Notes: generated from the letters alone by a model not told the origin. DNA of 7,861 nucleotides from an uncultured Clostridium sp. (GCA_946496115.1 CAMMFK010000059.1:1-7861), one strand, 5' to 3'; shown: positions 1 through 7,477, counted from the stretch's first letter. Made by a program: numbers and translations.

Positions 1-2
1 TT

Positions 3-401
3 GTTTACGGCGAGATGGTTAAGAAGATGCGGAAATTCCACACGCTGAAAGGCGGCAAGGAACAAAGCTATAATCCGAAGCTGACCGCCGCCCGTGTTGC
101 CCTTGCAAAGACGGAAAGCGAGATCGAGAAACTTCTGGACACTTTGTCCGGCGCTAATCCGCTTCTCCTGCAATACGCAAACACCCGCATTGAGGAACTG
201 GATGCGGAACGGCAGAAACAGCTCCGGCTGGTCGCAGACCTCACCGCTAATTCTGTTTCCGCTTCACAGATTGATAGCATTACGGGCTATCTTGATGATT
301 GGGAGTCCGTGAGCTTTGACGATAAGCGCAAGGTGGTTGATATACTCATATCACAGATTGACGCTACCAGTGAGAGTGTTACAATCCACTGGAAAATCTA
401 A
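3..401 (+). CDS. Large serine recombinase, C-terminal part (5' end outside window)
   Basis: The frame is open from base 3, giving 132 residues before the TAA at 399-401; the Met at base 15 is internal, since the frame continues upstream of it. The visible part is the C-terminal region of a large serine recombinase (resolvase-type integrase). It has a charged helical, coiled-coil-like stretch (around TESEIEKLL and RIEELDAERQKQL), then the characteristic closing segment with YLDDWESVSFDDKRKVVD, ILISQI and a final IHWKI. The catalytic serine domain and zinc ribbon would lie left of the window. Such enzymes integrate and excise Clostridial mobile elements, and their genes often sit at an element end. 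That fits the abrupt change from about 50% G+C here to very AT-rich DNA right after the stop. Its last 51 bases overlap the 3' end of the convergent hydrolase gene. Recognition of the family from the tail is firm; which element it belongs to cannot be seen. Confidence 0.88.
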   Translation, partial: VYGEMVKKMRKFHTLKGGKEQSYNPKLTAARVALAKTESEIEKLLDTLSGANPLLLQYANTRIEELDAERQKQLRLVADLTANSVSASQIDSITGYLDDWESVSFDDKRKVVDILISQIDATSESVTIHWKI

Positions 402-1415
402 AACCTTTTCACTTGGCATTATGCCCTTGTCAAGAATAGTTTGGCAAATTAAATTGTAATGATCATACCACAGCTCACTTAATAGGGTGTATATATTCTT
501 TAAATAATTGTACTTATCAAAATTATTTATAAGATGCTCTATCATCATAAACATTGCTGGATATTCTTGAGCATTATGAGGCATGGAAGATACTGCTTGA
601 TATGTCCAACATAAAATGTTATCCCTTAACTTTGTTAATCCATAATTATAACTTTCATTCAATACTTTACATAACTCTTCAAGTTGCACCATATCAACGT
701 CACTCTCTATATTAATGATGATTATAAATCTGCTCTCTTTATTTTGATTAATTAATTCCGGCAATTTATTTCGTTCAAATAAATCATTCTCAAGCAAATT
801 AATATTTGTTATTTTTTGAAACCACTTGGCATAGTCATATAAGGTGAGCCTAATCTGAGGATTAATGACAGCTGCAGTACTGTGCTTTATTTTACTTGCA
901 CAATACAAGGCAGCATATCCTCCTCCAGAAGAAGCAAAAAATACTATATCATTACTCTTAATCCCATTCTGTAGTGCAAAACTCTGCACAATTTCGATAA
1001 TGTAATCAAGATAACATTCATTTTTTGTTCCATAATACCAACCCAGGACTAATTCTTTGTAAAGTTTACAAGTAGGATCATCGATATTTAACATACTCCC
1101 GTCCATATACTTATAATAGGACCATCTTTTAAATGTTGGTTGAATATTTCCAGCTTTTCTAGAGCCACTAAAAATAACATATAATCTATTTGATTCTGTG
1201 TTCTTCTTATACAAACATTCAAATTCCACTCCTTTATATGGAATTGTAAAACGTCCTTCCGGAGGATTATAAAGATTATTGATATCAATAATCTTATTTG
1301 TTTCCTCAAGAAATTTTTTATCATTTTTATATAATTCTTTTCTAAATAAATTAACTTTATTTTTCATCGAATTAAGATTATTGGTTGATTCTTTTGTATT
1401 GTATGTAATATCCAC
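351..1415 (-). CDS. Alpha/beta-hydrolase-fold protein of the glycan locus, C-terminus probably replaced
   Basis: This frame encodes 354 residues and starts at a GTG supported by a good ribosome-binding site. The nucleophile-elbow region reads FFASSGGGYAAL at residues 159-170. It matches the serine-hydrolase pattern GxSxGG with the first glycine replaced by alanine, so Ser163 is the likely nucleophile. FSGSR (82-86) could form the oxyanion-hole strand, Asp239 or Asp241 (IESDVD) is a candidate acid, and His280 (MPHN) a candidate base. No signal peptide or membrane segment is visible, so it is probably cytoplasmic. Related proteins occur in bacterial surface-glycan clusters and are thought to act as esterases or acyltransferases; the substrate is unknown. 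It is the last gene of the minus-strand cluster, 41 bases after the asparagine-synthetase-like gene. Residues 339-354 and the stop lie within the recombinase gene on the opposite strand, so the native C-terminus was probably lost or exchanged by insertion. Confidence 0.75.
   Translation of the reverse strand: MDITYNTKESTNNLNSMKNKVNLFRKELYKNDKKFLEETNKIIDINNLYNPPEGRFTIPYKGVEFECLYKKNTESNRLYVIFSGSRKAGNIQPTFKRWSYYKYMDGSMLNIDDPTCKLYKELVLGWYYGTKNECYLDYIIEIVQSFALQNGIKSNDIVFFASSGGGYAALYCASKIKHSTAAVINPQIRLTLYDYAKWFQKITNINLLENDLFERNKLPELINQNKESRFIIIINIESDVDMVQLEELCKVLNESYNYGLTKLRDNILCWTYQAVSSMPHNAQEYPAMFMMIEHLINNFDKYNYLKNIYTLLSELWYDHYNLICQTILDKGIMPSEKVLDFPVDCNTLTGSVNL
395..425. other. Probable junction between mobile element and glycan locus
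   Basis: Composition changes sharply just after the recombinase stop codon (399-401): GC-balanced recombinase DNA on the left, AT-rich glycan-locus DNA on the right. An attachment site is expected near one end of a serine-recombinase element. Two local signals are visible: the heptamer AACCTTT at 402-408, which recurs at 7487-7493 near the other edge of the AT-rich island, and an 11-base near-perfect palindrome GGCATTATGCC at 415-425. Neither proves the crossover point. The call rests on the composition break and on the hydrolase frame running into the recombinase gene. Confidence 0.4.
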
Positions 1416-1421
1416 TTTTAA

Positions 1422-1429
1422 CTCTCCTT
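1422..1429 (-). promoter_or_regulatory. Ribosome-binding site that fixes the GTG start of the hydrolase gene
   Basis: On the minus strand AAGGAGAG lies six bases upstream of the GTG at 1415-1413. The next candidate, the ATG for residue 17, has no purine-rich box in front of it, so the GTG start is preferred. Confidence 0.7.
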
Positions 1430-1456
1430 ATCTAAAATAATATAAATACTTATCTA

Positions 1457-3484
1457 TTATTTTTTCTGAATCATGCTATTTAATATGTCCTTTGTAGACA
1501 CAACAATAGGTTTATCTTCTTTAATATCATAGTTATTCTGCAAAACAATATTAATATTACGCAGTTCCAACAAACCACAACATCCACTTCTCCCTGCATT
1601 ATAATTCTTTAATGCTTTTAATTTTATTACAAATTTGTGAACACTTTTTTCTTGTAATAAAATAGCTATATTTACTTGATTATTTTTATCTTGATAATCA
1701 CCTATGCTATCAATTTTATAACAAATAATATTATTTATTTCAATATATAATTCACAAAAACTACTCTTAAATTTACATGTTGATGGAATACAAAATTCTA
1801 CTTGAACTAAATATATACCGGGTTTTACCGCTAAATTCAAAGAGAATTCGACAATATCCCCCTGCTTAACAATATTGTTTGCATAGCCAAAAACAGCATT
1901 ATATCTTCCTATCCTTCCCCATGCTTTTACTTCTCTTGAAGACTCGGTACAAGAATATCCTTGCAAATTTGCACTATTTAACTCGATTAAATTTTTAAAA
2001 TTATAGGTATAATAATCACCTAATGAATATTTACTATTAGGAATATAATAGTTCATTTGTGGCCATAATTTATTAATAATCTCATATACTAAAGTATTGT
2101 TTAACTTATAAATTCTTGGGATACTTAATGCAACTTCTAATATCCTTCTATGATTAAACAACATATATGTATTATAATTTAAATCGTCTTTATTTAAAAC
2201 ACTATTATTCATCCATATCCCCATTCGATATTCCCAATACATTAAATCACATAGATTATAGTTATATATATTGGTGTAATCATATTCCTTTTCATAGTCA
2301 TTAAATATTTTAATAGCTTCTGCATCCCTTATATATTGAGATTGCATACTTGTACTTGCCAAGAAATACCCTTTGCTTTTATTAGTCGAGAGATCAAATG
2401 AATATATTTCTTGATTATGACTATCTCTTATTATTTCAATTATATTTGATCTAATGTTAATCCTATCTTTCGGCAGATATTTAAAATAACTTTCTATATT
2501 TGTGTAATTATGTTCATGATAATTGTTAATTCTTGCTACAGATAATAAATGCTTATGCTCTTCTTCTTGTAATGTTCTTTTTATATTAATAACGGAGAAA
2601 CTCAGATCATTCTCTTCTGCTAATTTAGAAGGTATCTCAATATCCATTATATCTTGAGCAGGTGTATATGTCCAATAATATATCTCATCTTTTATGAAAC
2701 GAGTAGCTGAAAGAGTTATTCTGGAATCATTTCCTGCAGTCAATTGTACCATTAATTTATGAAATTTGGCCAAGGTCCAAATTTGTTTTTTTATATTATT
2801 TGAAATATAATCCACCGCATAATCAACTGTTAAGTCTTGATGTTCTTTTCTAGGCCAAAATCTCTTTATTATCATTTTAGGCAATTGTAATTCATGGTTT
2901 GGTGTTAATATCATTATATCTAAATAGGGAGTTATATTCCCAGGAAGAGTCCAAGGTAATTTTTCATATTTTAAGTATTTATCAAAATAAGGATGATGGT
3001 TATGCGGAGTCACTTGATGTATTAAACTGTAATGAGAAGAAATTAATACATGTTTTTTTGAATAAGCAACAGATCTCATTCCTGTTGCATCCTGTAGTAT
3101 GATAATTTTGTCACCATCATCTAAAGCAATAATATATCGCCCTGCTAAATCATCAATGTAATTATACATTAATTCTTGGCTAATAATGAATTTTTTTAAA
3201 ATTTTTTCAGCAATATGATGTAGATTCATTGACCAACTTAATGTATCCAAAACTAATCCTAATAATAAAATTGCTTTACCGTTTTTTTCAATATAACAAC
3301 ATTCATTTTGCGGATCATAGGTTAGATAGTATGTTTTTTTTACTCCAAATTTAAGTATTTTCCAATGGGCCTGAACAGTATATGGTTTGTCTGAAATGAG
3401 ATATCCTCTATAATATAGATATTTTTCAAATTTATTTATCCCATTTTCTTTTATTAGCTCATAATAGTCCCTTGTAGTTTTCAT
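1457..3484 (-). CDS. Asparagine-synthetase-like ATP-pyrophosphatase protein without glutaminase cysteine, with extra C-terminal domain
   Basis: The protein has 675 residues and starts at an ATG with AGGAGG eight bases upstream (3498-3493). Residues about 40-160 resemble the class-II glutamine-amidotransferase half of asparagine synthetase: DDLAGRYIIALDDGDK, then DATGMRSVAYSKK, aligns with the usual segment before the synthetase domain. The N-terminus is MKTT, so the catalytic Cys2 is missing and glutamine hydrolysis is not expected. Residues 248-255 (LTAGNDSR) form a PP-loop like the SGGxDS motif that binds ATP, followed by DIEIPSKLAEEND (281-293). YWEYRMGIW (416-424) and FNHRRILEVALSIP (443-456) are typical of the subgroup found in polysaccharide clusters. 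Residues about 510-650 form an added, probably beta-rich domain, with several cysteines at 565-636. The family activates a carboxylate by adenylation for amide formation; here the acceptor is unknown and an amidated sugar acid is only a guess. Its neighbours point to surface-glycan modification. Confidence 0.72.
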   Translation of the reverse strand: MKTTRDYYELIKENGINKFEKYLYYRGYLISDKPYTVQAHWKILKFGVKKTYYLTYDPQNECCYIEKNGKAILLLGLVLDTLSWSMNLHHIAEKILKKFIISQELMYNYIDDLAGRYIIALDDGDKIIILQDATGMRSVAYSKKHVLISSHYSLIHQVTPHNHHPYFDKYLKYEKLPWTLPGNITPYLDIMILTPNHELQLPKMIIKRFWPRKEHQDLTVDYAVDYISNNIKKQIWTLAKFHKLMVQLTAGNDSRITLSATRFIKDEIYYWTYTPAQDIMDIEIPSKLAEENDLSFSVINIKRTLQEEEHKHLLSVARINNYHEHNYTNIESYFKYLPKDRINIRSNIIEIIRDSHNQEIYSFDLSTNKSKGYFLASTSMQSQYIRDAEAIKIFNDYEKEYDYTNIYNYNLCDLMYWEYRMGIWMNNSVLNKDDLNYNTYMLFNHRRILEVALSIPRIYKLNNTLVYEIINKLWPQMNYYIPNSKYSLGDYYTYNFKNLIELNSANLQGYSCTESSREVKAWGRIGRYNAVFGYANNIVKQGDIVEFSLNLAVKPGIYLVQVEFCIPSTCKFKSSFCELYIEINNIICYKIDSIGDYQDKNNQVNIAILLQEKSVHKFVIKLKALKNYNAGRSGCCGLLELRNINIVLQNNYDIKEDKPIVVSTKDILNSMIQKK

Positions 3485-3548
3485 GTTATTAACCTCCTAA
3501 TCATCATTTTAGGAATAAGTTATTGATACAACAAACAACCTTAATTAC

Positions 3549-3594
3549 TAAGCTAATCTCTGCCAATATTGTTATGGTGACAGAAATTAGCTTA
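3549..3594 (-). repeat. 14-base inverted repeat in the intergenic gap upstream of the asparagine-synthetase-like gene
   Basis: The arms are 3549-3562 and 3581-3594, with an 18-base loop. The outer nine bases (TAAGCTAAT / ATTAGCTTA) pair perfectly and one inner position is imperfect. In minus-strand RNA that position is a G-U pair, giving a continuous 14-pair stem; in plus-strand RNA it is a C-A mismatch. This favours a role in the minus-strand operon transcript. No T-run follows it on the minus strand, so it is a poor terminator. It may be a transcript-processing or stabilising hairpin between the large glycosyltransferase gene and the next gene, or a protein-binding operator. Confidence 0.5.
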
Positions 3595-3618
3595 ATATGC
3601 TACAATTTAATGTGTCAA
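3592..3618 (-). promoter_or_regulatory. Possible internal promoter for the asparagine-synthetase-like and hydrolase genes
   Basis: A perfect TTGACA lies at 3618-3613 on the minus strand. Fifteen bases downstream is TATTAA (3597-3592), which matches the -10 consensus at four of six positions. The spacer is shorter than the ideal 17 and the area is AT-rich, so chance is a real alternative. The -10 overlaps the upstream arm of the inverted repeat, which would then sit at the start site like an operator. The 162-base gap (3485-3646) is the longest within the gene cluster and the only one roomy enough for a promoter. Confidence 0.25.
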
Positions 3619-3646
3619 ATAATGCAAATTTTTATATAAATCAAAA

Positions 3647-6391
3647 TCAATTACTCTTTTGTTTTATTAAACTCCTCAACTTTCTAGGTATATACGTCAT
3701 AAATAACCCTAGCTTATGTGAAAAAGATTTGTTAATTTCTGTAATTTGATAATCTGCTGCCTTTAGCTTTGTTTCTAGATCTTTATTATTTTGTTCTAGA
3801 GTATGAACTACCTCTTTTTGTTTATTTAGCTCTTCTCTTATTTGCTTTAATTCTTTAACACACTCATCAACAGTTATCACTTCATCAGTATCAATTTGTA
3901 TTGATTTATTGTTTATTTCTTTTTCAATCAAATTTATTCTATTTTCTAAGTTTTTATTAATTGATTCAAGTTTGCTTCTTTGTTCTCTATTCCACTTTAA
4001 TTTTTGAATGCATTCATCAAGGCTTAATGTCTCCTTTTCATTAATTATTATTTTCTTTTCATTCTTATATTTTTCTACTCTATTAATATTCATTTCCAAG
4101 TTCTTTATCTTATCATTTTGCTCTGAGATTTTTTTGTTAATGCGAATAATTCCCTCTCGATAATGATCAAATAACGTTTCCCACATCTTGTCCATCTTAT
4201 GTATGGATACTTCCGTAAACGCAATTTTCTCAAAAATTTCTTTCCATGTTTTTTTATAGTCATATTTTATTATTGTTTCCGCGTATTTGCTAGCCTTTTC
4301 TCCCAACGACTGCAGCTTTTCCTGATTCAATAATAAATCTATCACTGCATTAGCCGCATCTATAATACTTTTGTATTTTACAGATACTATTCCTTGTCCT
4401 TCCTCAACCAAAGACAAATATGGCAATTCATACATAACTGTTGGCAAACCACTTGCCATTCCCTCAAAAAGGCTGAGCGAAAATCCTTCATATTCACTTG
4501 TTATTAAACATACCGATGAAAGTTCGTAAAACGGAAGAACATCTTTTTGATATCCAAAAAAATGTACTGCATCGTTTAATTTGTACTCATTAACCATCAG
4601 TTGCATTTTTGTTATGAATTTTTCATTAACCCCCTTTCCTAATACGAACAACTTTGCCATTGGTATTACATCATGAACCTGTTTAAAAATTTCAATAGCA
4701 TCAAATGGCCTTTTTTCGTCTGATAATCTAGCACACCATATAATGTTGTAGTTGGTTAATTTAGATTTTTCAATTAAGTCACAAGACTTAAATCTTGTTG
4801 GATTTGTTACTTTAAACACTCTTGAGTTAAAATTACTCCAGTAATTAAAATCGGTGTTGCTCAATGTAATAACCCCATCTGCTAAACCATAGACTTTGGG
4901 TAACCAACTAAAAAAAACACGCATATTCAACATTGGCATGGAAAAAATATTATGACAGTGTATTACAAATTTACACCCAGATAATTTTACACTCAGTAAA
5001 TCCCATAATAATATATTTGAAAGCCATGCGTGATATACAAATATATCGATTTTAAATTCATTAATTATTTTTTTTATTTGATGACTTCTATTTATATAAT
5101 TGTCCTTTGTTATTTGAAAAAAAGACGGAATAACTACCCTCTTTACTCCTTCTGGCAAATCATAGTCTCCATCACTAGGTTCACAATCTGTAATTACCAC
5201 TACTTTATATCCTAATTCAACCCAATACTCTGCTAATTTTACTAAGACTAATTGAACTCCTCCACATTCTAATTTATGATAATAAGTACCTATTGTCTTT
5301 ATTTTTTTTTGTGGTAATAACAAATTATGCGAATTTAAAATTTGATCAACAGCATCTCCACTATTCCACCAATATGTCCTTGCAACTGCTGAAATGACTT
5401 CTGTTTTTTCAAAAAACTGCAACATCAAATCAAAACCTTCTGACATATTATCCGTTTCTAATTTTTGCCAATTGCCAATACAATCATTTAGTAATTGTTT
5501 TCTTGTTTTTTCGTACAGTTCCGAATATGTGTCAAATTCACCTACCTTGATTAAAAAACGTTGAATTGCATCTGCAGTTTCTCCCATCTGACAATATCGT
5601 TTAAACTGATCAATATCTAATTTGTTATGACCTGTGATTCCATGTCCAAATTTATAATTATAGAAAACTTCCGGTATACCTAAATATGATTTTGCAAAAT
5701 ATGAAATAATGAAAAATGCATATTCATCTTGTGCCTTTGGCAAGATGATATCTTCTACATAATCCATTGCTTGTTTTACAATTTTTGCATTATAAATTTT
5801 ATTCCATAGTGTAAATTGATATTTTTGATATTTAAAACACCCTTCAAAAACATCTTTTTCTTTTAGCTCTCCAAAATATGGTTGCACAAATTTTTCATTC
5901 TTTTTTATCCTTGCTTCTGGTAAGTTATCACAATTAATAATATTTGATCCAAAATGCAGTATATCAACATCTTTATTATCAATTTTATTTAACAAAAAAT
6001 TACAAGCATCTGATTCAAGTGTATCGTCAGCATCAACAAACATAATATATTTTCCCTTTGCTAATAATACTCCAATTTTTCTAGCTATAGATGCTGATTT
6101 ATTTTCTCTTAAGCTTACCACTTTTATTCTTTCATCAATTTCAACATATTGCATTATGATAGTAAGCGATTTATCTTCAGAACAATCATCGACGCAAATT
6201 ATTTCAATCTGACGCAATGTTTGCTTTCTCAAACTATCTATACATTCCTCAATATACTGTTCAACATTGTATACTGGTATTATAATAGATATTTTTACAT
6301 TTTCCTCAAGATTACCATTAAAATTTGTCATCTCTCCAATAAATTCATATTTTTCGTTAATAGCACCAAAATTTTCATTTTTTAATTTCAT
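3647..6391 (-). CDS. Two-domain glycosyltransferase (GT2 fused to GT4) with repeat-bearing coiled coil
   Basis: I choose the ATG at 6391 (914 residues) over an in-frame TTG at 6409 because AAAGGGG lies eight bases before the ATG. The GT-A/GT2 domain covers residues about 34-280: SIIIPVYNVEQYIEECIDSL, CVDDCSED (Asp68/69, nucleotide binding), FVDADDT (DxD-type metal site, Asp120/122/123) and QDEYAFF (Asp222/Glu223, likely catalytic acid-base region). The GT-B/GT4 domain covers about 364-725: ECGGVQ (Gly377/378), CARLSDEKRP (Arg555, Lys560, donor phosphate) and EYEGFSLSLFEG with the EX7E pair Glu635/Glu643. Both catalytic sets look intact, so one chain could add two sugars from nucleotide donors at the cytoplasmic membrane face. 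Residues 731-880 form a charged coiled coil of three 50-residue repeats. The last 27 residues carry a tail shared with the upstream glycosyltransferase. No transmembrane segment is evident. It lies 48 bases after the upstream gene. The acceptor and product are unknown. Confidence 0.88.
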   Translation of the reverse strand: MKLKNENFGAINEKYEFIGEMTNFNGNLEENVKISIIIPVYNVEQYIEECIDSLRKQTLRQIEIICVDDCSEDKSLTIIMQYVEIDERIKVVSLRENKSASIARKIGVLLAKGKYIMFVDADDTLESDACNFLLNKIDNKDVDILHFGSNIINCDNLPEARIKKNEKFVQPYFGELKEKDVFEGCFKYQKYQFTLWNKIYNAKIVKQAMDYVEDIILPKAQDEYAFFIISYFAKSYLGIPEVFYNYKFGHGITGHNKLDIDQFKRYCQMGETADAIQRFLIKVGEFDTYSELYEKTRKQLLNDCIGNWQKLETDNMSEGFDLMLQFFEKTEVISAVARTYWWNSGDAVDQILNSHNLLLPQKKIKTIGTYYHKLECGGVQLVLVKLAEYWVELGYKVVVITDCEPSDGDYDLPEGVKRVVIPSFFQITKDNYINRSHQIKKIINEFKIDIFVYHAWLSNILLWDLLSVKLSGCKFVIHCHNIFSMPMLNMRVFFSWLPKVYGLADGVITLSNTDFNYWSNFNSRVFKVTNPTRFKSCDLIEKSKLTNYNIIWCARLSDEKRPFDAIEIFKQVHDVIPMAKLFVLGKGVNEKFITKMQLMVNEYKLNDAVHFFGYQKDVLPFYELSSVCLITSEYEGFSLSLFEGMASGLPTVMYELPYLSLVEEGQGIVSVKYKSIIDAANAVIDLLLNQEKLQSLGEKASKYAETIIKYDYKKTWKEIFEKIAFTEVSIHKMDKMWETLFDHYREGIIRINKKISEQNDKIKNLEMNINRVEKYKNEKKIIINEKETLSLDECIQKLKWNREQRSKLESINKNLENRINLIEKEINNKSIQIDTDEVITVDECVKELKQIREELNKQKEVVHTLEQNNKDLETKLKAADYQITEINKSFSHKLGLFMTYIPRKLRSLIKQKSN
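3752..4201 (-). repeat. Three tandem 50-codon repeats in the glycosyltransferase coiled coil
   Basis: Residues 731-780, 781-830 and 831-880 align with an exact 50-residue period and no gaps. Copies 2 and 3 share an acidic segment ending ETLSLDEC / EVITVDEC, then I/V-x-x-L-K and an RE pair; the DEC triplets sit at 792-794 and 842-844. Copies 1 and 2 share KNLE-x-x-IN-x-x-EK, starting at residues 763 and 813. Copy 1 is degenerate in its first half. The pattern indicates old tandem duplication of a 150-base unit inside the gene. Surroundings are Lys/Glu/Asn-rich and predicted helical. Confidence 0.72.
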
Positions 6392-6399
6392 TTTGTTTT

Positions 6400-6406
6400 C
6401 CCCTTT
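6400..6406 (-). promoter_or_regulatory. Ribosome-binding site that fixes the ATG start of the GT2-GT4 gene
   Basis: AAAGGGG on the minus strand ends eight bases before the ATG at 6391-6389. It lies just inside the frame that would begin at the TTG at 6409-6407, so that TTG is unlikely to be the start. Confidence 0.65.
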
Positions 6407-6439
6407 CAAATTAATTATTGTATTAAGATTAATATAAGT

Positions 6440-7477
6440 TTATTTTTTATTATAAACCCAATTTCGTATTTTTCTTGGAAACCAAGTAATAACAAGTCCA
6501 ATTCTATATGAAAAGGATTTTTTTATTTCATTAAGCTGGTATTTTGCTTCAAGCAAATCATTTAACTCCGTATCTAAGAATTTTATATCATTACTACAAT
6601 TTTCTTCATATTCAAAATTCTTAATTCGATTATTGTTAACTTCTATTTTTTTAACAGTCTTATCTGCTATTTTTGTTTCTCCTTTAAATATTCTAATTTC
6701 CTTCCCTACACCTTCATGTCCATTAATTTGATTGCTTAAAACCTTATTCTCTTTTTCAGCCCCATAAATACTATAACTCCAATATCCAGATGGTTCTCCT
6801 CCATCTTCTGCTGCCTTCAATATATCCAGAAATTGATCATACTCTGTTTTATTTTTGTAGTAGTCTTTTCCATAATCTTCAATCCCAAGCTCTGCAAACC
6901 ATTCTGTTTTAAGTTTATCGAACAACAGAAGTGCCTGCTCATGCGGCAAAGTGTTCAGATTCCAGAGGCAGCTATGCAGAGCATAGTTGATATAATCCTG
7001 CTGATATGTTTCATAAATGCCCATATCATTCAGCTCATCCTTTACTTTTTTTAATGCATGATAAAAACATTCCCAAGACAATGCCCTGGTTGCAGACAGT
7101 GAGCCCGGTACATTCCGCCGCTGATAATACAACGCTTTTTCTACGGTTGTAATTTTGCCTGCACGAAAAATTGATGCAAACACAAAATACATATCATTGG
7201 TTGTTCTTTGCTCCTGAAAATACAATCTGTTGTTCAATATAAAGGACTTTCTATATAATTTGTCCCATGCCCAACCCATAAACACATGAAAAGGACTGCT
7301 TGTCAAATCCGAAACAGAAAAAGGTCTTTTCGCCGGCAATTCATTGGTACGCAGCGAAAATGTACAATCCGAAATTTTCCCTGTCTCCATATCAAATTGC
7401 TTGGATTTAAAAATACAGATATCAGAGTTGTCCTGAACCGACTTCCGATAAGATTCTTTCAACATCTCTTTATCATA
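6440..7477 (-). pseudogene. 5'-truncated family-2 glycosyltransferase
   Basis: An open frame from an ATG at 7465 gives 341 residues, but homology-like sequence starts earlier, at 7477 (YDKEML), directly behind a TAA at 7480-7478. Family-2 enzymes have about 100 residues before this point, including the SVIIPVYN strand, the nucleotide-binding Asp and the DxD metal motif. All are absent, so the product cannot be a normal transferase. What remains is the acceptor-side half: DICIFKSKQFD, NELPAKRPFSVSDL, GWAWDKLYRKSF and EQRTTNDMYFVF (the counterpart of the ED catalytic region), then HALKKVKDEL and CLWNLNTL. Residues about 235-310 are charged and helical, followed by the KSFS...PRK tail (316-334) also found in the next gene. 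No ribosome-binding site precedes the ATG at usable spacing. Local G+C is about 40-55% between 6780 and 7140 but about 20-25% in 6541-6660, so the gene is mosaic. Truncation by the GC-rich DNA to the right is the best explanation. Confidence 0.85.

Noticed and set aside
68..312. Short frames on both strands within the recombinase gene
   Set aside because: They are shadows of the recombinase frame, which has clear family features.
415..425. Palindrome GGCATTATGCC as the recombinase attachment site
   Set aside because: It lies within the hydrolase coding frame (DKGIMP), no second copy was found at the right edge, and its flanks do not form the longer imperfect dyad expected for a serine-integrase site.
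2899..3102. Plus-strand frame inside the asparagine-synthetase-like gene
   Set aside because: It is antisense to a well-supported coding region and its translation has no recognisable feature.
5030..6385. Plus-strand Phe/Ile/Tyr-rich frames that resemble membrane segments
   Set aside because: They are the reverse complement of Lys/Asn/Asp-rich codons in the glycosyltransferase. The hydrophobicity is an artefact of AT-rich antisense reading.
6392..6409. TTG at 6409 as the start of the GT2-GT4 gene
   Set aside because: The purine box AAAGGGG lies inside this extension at ideal distance from the ATG at 6391, which is the better start.
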